From Mariprofundaceae bacterium (GTDB lineage: Bacteria; Pseudomonadota; Zetaproteobacteria; Mariprofundales; J009): DNA of 17,893 nt. The notes under the pieces were generated by a model. The model did no database searches. It saw nothing but the letters and a program-made list of their open reading frames with translations, and had not been told where the DNA came from. Numbering within the stretch: the first letter of the stretch is position 1; each line of letters starts with the position of its first letter. The stretch lies in the NCBI GenBank assembly GCA_015489095.1, contig WFMN01000178.1, positions 1 through 17,893 on the forward strand, written 5' to 3'. Position numbers and translations under genes: made by a program. Of this stretch, positions 14,215-17,893 are shown one piece after another.

Positions 14215-15383
14215 TGCTGCTCCATCTGATCGGGCTGGCGCTGGCGCTGCTGCTGGTCGGCTGGTTCGGTGTGATGCCGCTCAGGCGGCGCAACGCTACC
14301 TTGCAGCGCGAGGTGGATGCGCTGCGTGCCGATTCGCTGCGGCGGCAGGCGGCGGTCGATACCATGCTGGGGCAGTTAAAGGATATGGTGGTGCGCATGG
14401 ATCGGCAGGGGCGGGTGTTGTGGGCCAACCCGCGCGCCGAAGAGATGCTGCCGCTGCCCGCGGCCGGCGATAGCGGCGCGGATAGCCTGCTGTCGATGGT
14501 GCAGATGCGGCGTGATCCCGATTGGGGGCCGAGATTGAAGCGGGCGTTGCGGCGGCTGCCGGAGCTGACCCCGCTGCCGGTGCTGCATCTGGATAACAAC
14601 GGTTCGGGGCAGGTGGTGAGCTTTTCGCTGCAACTGCTGCCGCTGGGTGACGACCAATCGGTGCTGCTGTGCAACGATATCACCGAATCGTTGCAGCAAC
14701 AGCAGCAGCGGGACGCGCTGTTCGTTAATCTGATGCACGATCTCAAAACGCCGTTGACCAGCCTGATCGGCTACAGCAACACACTGACGACGCTGGGGGA
14801 GAACAAGCAGGTGCGCGAAGAGGCGACCGCGGCGATCAACCGCGCCGCCAAGCGGGTCAATCGCCTGCTCGACGGGTTGATGGCGCTGGCCAACAGCGAG
14901 GCGGGCGCGGGGGGTGAGGCGAGCTGCGATGCGGCGGAGATGGCGCGGTTGGTGGTGGAGGATATGGCCGATAGCGCCCGCCGGCGGCAGGTGCGGCTGG
15001 TGTTGCAGGCGGATGAGGGGCTGCGGCCGGTGGCGATGGCACCCGGTAGTTTCGAGCGGGTACTGTTCAATGTGGTGGAAAACGCGGTTCTCCACGCGCC
15101 GGAGGGGAGCGCGGTCACCATCACCCTGCGCGACGAGGGCGCGATGCTGCGGGCGGAGGTGGCGGATCACGGCTGTGGCGTGCCCAACGAGAGCATCCCC
15201 AGATTGACGGAGCGTTTTTATCGCCTCGACGACAGCCGTTCCAAGGGTGGGCACGGTCTCGGGCTGGCGATTGTGGCCGAGCAGTTGCAGCAGTGCGGCG
15301 GTACGCTGGAGATCAGCAACCACCTTCCATCCGGCTTGCTGGTGACGATGCGGATTCCGTTCCTATTGCCTGATGCGGAATAG
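14214..15383 (+). CDS. PhoR-like sensor histidine kinase
   Basis: This 389-residue inner-membrane kinase begins at the ATG in the TGATG junction with the regulator gene; an earlier in-frame ATG at 14148 lies inside the regulator and was rejected. One N-terminal membrane segment (about 2-22) is followed by a short basic/coiled stretch and a PAS-like domain (about 48-155) similar to the PhoR PAS region. The HisKA domain has His175 in LMHDLKTPLTSL (HDLKTP in place of HELRTP). The HATPase has the N box with Asn290 (NVVENAVLHAP), DHGCG (318-322), an FYRLDD F box and GHGLGL (346-351). All catalytic boxes are present. With essentially no periplasmic domain it probably senses through the membrane segment, a partner or the PAS domain, as PhoR does with PstSCAB-PhoU. 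Confidence 0.9.
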   Translation: MLLHLIGLALALLLVGWFGVMPLRRRNATLQREVDALRADSLRRQAAVDTMLGQLKDMVVRMDRQGRVLWANPRAEEMLPLPAAGDSGADSLLSMVQMRRDPDWGPRLKRALRRLPELTPLPVLHLDNNGSGQVVSFSLQLLPLGDDQSVLLCNDITESLQQQQQRDALFVNLMHDLKTPLTSLIGYSNTLTTLGENKQVREEATAAINRAAKRVNRLLDGLMALANSEAGAGGEASCDAAEMARLVVEDMADSARRRQVRLVLQADEGLRPVAMAPGSFERVLFNVVENAVLHAPEGSAVTITLRDEGAMLRAEVADHGCGVPNESIPRLTERFYRLDDSRSKGGHGLGLAIVAEQLQQCGGTLEISNHLPSGLLVTMRIPFLLPDAE

Positions 15384-15401
15384 CCATTACAGTTGCCGGG
15401 C

Positions 15402-15950
15402 ATGAGCGGAGCGCCAACCAACAGCAATCTGATCTGGATGGATCTGGAGATGACGGGGCTATCCCCGGAAACCGATACCATCCTAGAGATCGCCACGCTG
15501 GTGACCGACGATAACCTAGAGGTGGTCGCCGAAGGGCCGAATCTGGTGATCCACCAGCCGGATAGTGTGTTGGAGGGGATGGATGCGTGGTGCCGCCAAC
15601 ACCACGGCGATTCCGGGCTGACCGAGCAGGTGCGCAACTCCGCCGTCTCGCTGGCGGAGGCCGAACAACAGACACTGGCGTTCATCAAGCGCCACGCCGG
15701 TAGGCGCGAGGCTCCGCTGTGCGGCAACTCGATCCACCAAGATCGCCGTTTTCTGGTGCGCTACATGCCGGAAGTCGAGCAGTGGCTGCATTACCGCATG
15801 GTGGATGTGAGCACGGTCAAGGAGCTGATTGGTCGCTGGTACGGCAGCGAGGCGGTGCCCGCCAAGTCGGAAGGGCACCGGGCGATGGATGATATCCGCG
15901 AGTCGATCGCCGAGCTCAAAAGCTACCGCGAGCGTTTCTTTATCCGCTGA
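15402..15950 (+). CDS. orn: oligoribonuclease
   Basis: This 182-residue DEDDh 3'-5' exoribonuclease is essentially the length of the E. coli enzyme (181). The exonuclease motifs are LIWMDLEMTGL (Asp and Glu of Exo I), the NSIHQDRRFL region (Exo II) and HRAMDDIRESI (Exo III, catalytic His and Asp). Orn degrades dinucleotides including pGpG, the product of EAL phosphodiesterases, and so completes c-di-GMP breakdown. The ATG at 15402 was chosen over a TTG at 15393 because it gives the family length; no strong Shine-Dalgarno is visible. It starts 18 bp after the kinase stop in the same direction, so read-through from the two-component genes is likely. Confidence 0.95.
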   Translation: MSGAPTNSNLIWMDLEMTGLSPETDTILEIATLVTDDNLEVVAEGPNLVIHQPDSVLEGMDAWCRQHHGDSGLTEQVRNSAVSLAEAEQQTLAFIKRHAGRREAPLCGNSIHQDRRFLVRYMPEVEQWLHYRMVDVSTVKELIGRWYGSEAVPAKSEGHRAMDDIRESIAELKSYRERFFIR

Positions 15951-15959
15951 GGAACCCGT

Positions 15960-16040
15960 TCGGGGTCGGAGACCCCTCCTACGGCTTGCATTTCCCCACG
16001 CGCTGCAGCGAACCCCGTAGGAGCGGTTTCCCAACCGCGA
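15960..16040. repeat. REP-like palindrome related to the tandem array
   Basis: GGGGTC-GGA-GACCCC (15962-15976) is followed by CTCCTAC (15976-15982), which can pair with GTAGGAG (16017-16023) across a 34-nt loop, and then GCGGTT-TCCC-AACCGC. The order of hairpins is the same as in the 67-bp array units, but the first stem has a different sequence with pairing kept and the central loop is longer. It begins 9 bp past the orn stop and may shield or end that mRNA, though there is no T-run. Confidence 0.75.
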
Positions 16041-16059
16041 CCCCGCATCGCGCCGATCA

Positions 16060-16085
16060 TTCGGGGTCGGAGACCCCTCCTACAG
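16060..16085. repeat. half copy of the REP-like palindrome
   Basis: It repeats the first hairpin of the preceding element (TTCGGGGTCGGAGACCCC followed by TCCTAC) in the same orientation, without the second half. Confidence 0.7.
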
Positions 16086-16092
16086 TGAAAAG

Positions 16093-16232
16093 ATTGATGT
16101 GAACCACAAAGGCACGAAGGGAAACATGTCATGCTGGTACCGCGCCATCCATCTTCTCCGCGTCTCCGCGCCTCCGCGGTGAAAGCATTGATGGCACCAC
16201 GAGCGTACAAAGACAGAAGGGAAGCGTGTCAT
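16093..16232. repeat. imperfect direct repeats around a CCGCG-rich segment
   Basis: Segments 16093-16132 and 16187-16232 share the order ATTGATG, ACCAC, AAGGGAA and TGTCAT with small length differences. Between them is a pyrimidine-rich stretch with repeated CTCCGCG-type words. No ORF is credible here. This is likely further intergenic repeat material between the convergent orn and membrane-protein genes. Confidence 0.5.
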
Positions 16233-16264
16233 ATCGGCGTAAACCCGGGGGCGGACGCTGTGCT

Positions 16265-16876
16265 TTAGTCGCTCTCCTCTTCTTGGTCGGTCGGTTTCTT
16301 GAAGTGGATCTTGGCGCGCTCGTTGTGCTCCCGAATCTCCTTTTCCCGCTGCTCCACCATGGCGAGGTACTCGCCGCGCACCAGATAGGCGCGCTTGCTG
16401 GCGGCCACCTTTTTGCAGTACTCCCCGATCACGCTGGAGACCAGCTTCATCTCGGTGGCGTTGCGGTTGCGCTCATCGCTGATCTGCAGCAGTTGTGACA
16501 TCTCTTCCTTCCACGCCTTGGGCTTATGCTGCAGGATGATACCGGCGGGCACCATGATCATCGCCAGCGGCACGGTGTAGAGCGAGAGCCCGACGATGAT
16601 CATGCCGTTCATCGCCGAGGCGTAGCCCTGAAAATGGAAGGCGTGGCCGGCGGCGGAGATGGCGAGCATCGCCACCCCGCTCATGATGATCATCCCGCTG
16701 TCCCCGGCGTCGCTTTGGGCGTTGCCGATCAGGCAGGCCACCACCGTGATCATGGGGATCACATAGAGCGAGAAGATGTAAAACAGATGCAGCCGTTTCT
16801 GTTTGGTTTCGATTGCCGCGCGCGCTTTCTTGATCTGCTCGTGAGTAGGTGGGTTTCCGGTAATCGAGAAACGCAT
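16265..16876 (-). CDS. hypothetical membrane protein, three predicted membrane segments
   Basis: I do not recognise this 203-residue family. A basic N-terminus (about 11-30, EQIKKARAAIETKQKRLH) precedes hydrophobic segments at about 31-51, 61-82 and 91-115. A long charged C-terminal tail (about 118-203) follows, rich in Lys, Glu and Arg, probably helical or coiled-coil, ending in an acidic EEESD. The tail would probably face the cytoplasm. The ATG at 16876 has GGAG about 11 nt upstream. It lies 24 bp downstream of typA/bipA in the same direction and may be co-transcribed. No function is proposed. Confidence 0.75.
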   Translation of the reverse strand: MRFSITGNPPTHEQIKKARAAIETKQKRLHLFYIFSLYVIPMITVVACLIGNAQSDAGDSGMIIMSGVAMLAISAAGHAFHFQGYASAMNGMIIVGLSLYTVPLAMIMVPAGIILQHKPKAWKEEMSQLLQISDERNRNATEMKLVSSVIGEYCKKVAASKRAYLVRGEYLAMVEQREKEIREHNERAKIHFKKPTDQEEESD

Positions 16877-16900
16877 GGTAGCTACAGCTCCTTCGGTATC

Positions 16901-17893
16901 TTAACGCTCTGGGCGGGTGGCGCGTTTGCGTTCGTGCTCTTTGAGTAACCGCTTGCGGATCCTGAGTGACTTGGGGGTGATCTCCACCAGTTCATCATCG
17001 GCGATGAACTCGATAGCGCGCTCCAAGGTTAGCTGCAACGGCGGGACGAGGTCAATGGCATCATCCTTTCCTGAGGCGCGTACATTGGTCAGCTTTTTCT
17101 CGCGTACCGCGTTGACAACCAAGTCGTTTTCACGGCTATGGATGCCGATGACCATCCCTTCGTAGAGGCGGGTGCCGGGGCTGATGAAGAGCTTGCCCCG
17201 CTCCTGAATCTTCCACAGCGCGAACGCCACCGCCTCGCCGTCGCCGATCGAGATCAGCACCCCGTTGCTGCGTGACGGCAGTACGCCGGCATGGGGGCGG
17301 TAGTCGTGGAACACATGGTGCAGCACGCCGGTGCCACGGGTGTCGGTGAGGAACTCGGAGGTGTAGCCGATCAGCCCGCGGGTGGGGCAGATGAACTCAA
17401 CGCGGGTGGTGCCGTCGGAGTTGGGCTCCATGTGGGTCATCTCCGCCCCGCGCTTGCCCAGTTTTTCGATCACCGCGCCTTGAAACTCGCTCTCCACCTC
17501 GACGGTGACATGCTCAAACGGCTCCATCTTGACGCCGTTCTCCTCGCGGAAGATGACGCGCGGGCGGGAGACCGCCATCTCGAACCCCTCGCGGCGCATA
17601 TTTTCCAGCAGGATGCCGATATGGAGTTCGCCGCGGCCGGAGACAAGGTAGAGGTCGCCCTGATCGCTCTCTTCCACCCGCATGGCGACATTGGTGCGCA
17701 CCTCGCGCATCAGCCGGTCGCGGATCTGGCGGGTGGTGACAAACTTGCCCTCCTGACCGGCGAGCGGCGATTTGTTGACATGCAGCTCCATGGTGAGGGT
17801 GGGCTCGTCCACGGTGATCAACGGTAGCGGCTGCGGATTGATCGGGCAGCCGATGGTCTCTCCGATCTGGATATGCTCAATGCCGCAGACGGC
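16901..17893 (-). CDS. typA: TypA/BipA ribosome-associated GTPase, C-terminal part (5' end outside window)
   Basis: The frame is open to the window edge; 330 C-terminal residues of a protein of about 605 are visible. They cover the end of the domain II region (GIEHIQIGETIGCPINPQPLPLITVDEP), the EF-G-like domain III (GRGELHIGILLENMRREGFEMAVSRPRV), the domain V-like part (EPFEHVTVEVES; RGLIGYTSEFLTDTRGTG) and the BipA-specific C-terminal domain (GVLISIGDGEAVAFALWKIQERGKLFISPG; GMVIGIHSRENDLVVNAVREKKLTNVRASGKDD). BipA is a translational GTPase that helps ribosome assembly and growth under cold or other stress. The GTPase domain itself lies outside the window. Confidence 0.96.
   Translation of the reverse strand, partial: AVCGIEHIQIGETIGCPINPQPLPLITVDEPTLTMELHVNKSPLAGQEGKFVTTRQIRDRLMREVRTNVAMRVEESDQGDLYLVSGRGELHIGILLENMRREGFEMAVSRPRVIFREENGVKMEPFEHVTVEVESEFQGAVIEKLGKRGAEMTHMEPNSDGTTRVEFICPTRGLIGYTSEFLTDTRGTGVLHHVFHDYRPHAGVLPSRSNGVLISIGDGEAVAFALWKIQERGKLFISPGTRLYEGMVIGIHSRENDLVVNAVREKKLTNVRASGKDDAIDLVPPLQLTLERAIEFIADDELVEITPKSLRIRKRLLKEHERKRATRPER

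Overview
The window is about 17.9 kb of GC-rich, gene-dense bacterial DNA. It most likely comes from a gammaproteobacterium or a close relative. The reasons are a clear HflD homologue, an AhpC/Prx1-type peroxiredoxin, Mfd, Orn and BipA of proteobacterial type, and REP-like extragenic palindromes. No species can be named from the sequence alone.

Layout, left to right: (1) 1-2502 (+), the 3' part of a large FAD-linked oxidase / Fe-S / CCG-domain fusion protein. (2) 2537-4036 (-), a typical 2-Cys peroxiredoxin with its own terminator, followed by a cyclic-nucleotide-binding-domain protein with a possible degenerate FHA tail. (3) 4037-4366, an intergenic stretch holding an 82-bp imperfect palindrome. 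(4) 4367-5062 (-), a VapBC-type toxin-antitoxin pair with a near-consensus promoter that predicts a leaderless transcript. (5) 5059-10923 (-), a tightly packed run mfd-serB-hflD-unknown gene, with 4-nt ATGA overlaps at two of the junctions. (6) 10927-11023, a 97-bp terminal-inverted-repeat element pressed against the 5' end of mfd. (7) 11029-12906 (-), an EAL-CBS-GGDEF c-di-GMP protein. (8) 12907-13488, a divergent regulatory region with two back-to-back Pho-box-like promoters and six tandem 67-bp structured repeats. (9) 13489-15950 (+), a PhoB-like response regulator, a PhoR-like histidine kinase and oligoribonuclease. (10) 15951-16264, intergenic palindromes related to the tandem array. (11) 16265-17893 (-), the 3' part of typA/bipA and a small unknown membrane protein.

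The most interesting part is 11029-15950. A PhoB/PhoR-like pair is transcribed away from an EAL-CBS-GGDEF gene. Each of the two divergent promoters appears to have a 7-4-7 Pho-box-like repeat placed exactly 10 nt upstream of a -10-like hexamer. The same plus-strand run ends in orn, whose product degrades pGpG, the product of EAL phosphodiesterases. If the promoter is right, the regulator mRNA would start with a roughly 440-nt leader made almost wholly of six hairpin-rich repeats. These show compensatory stem changes and a 3+3 higher-order duplication. The promoter, operator and leader assignments are inferences from sequence pattern; the gene families are clear.
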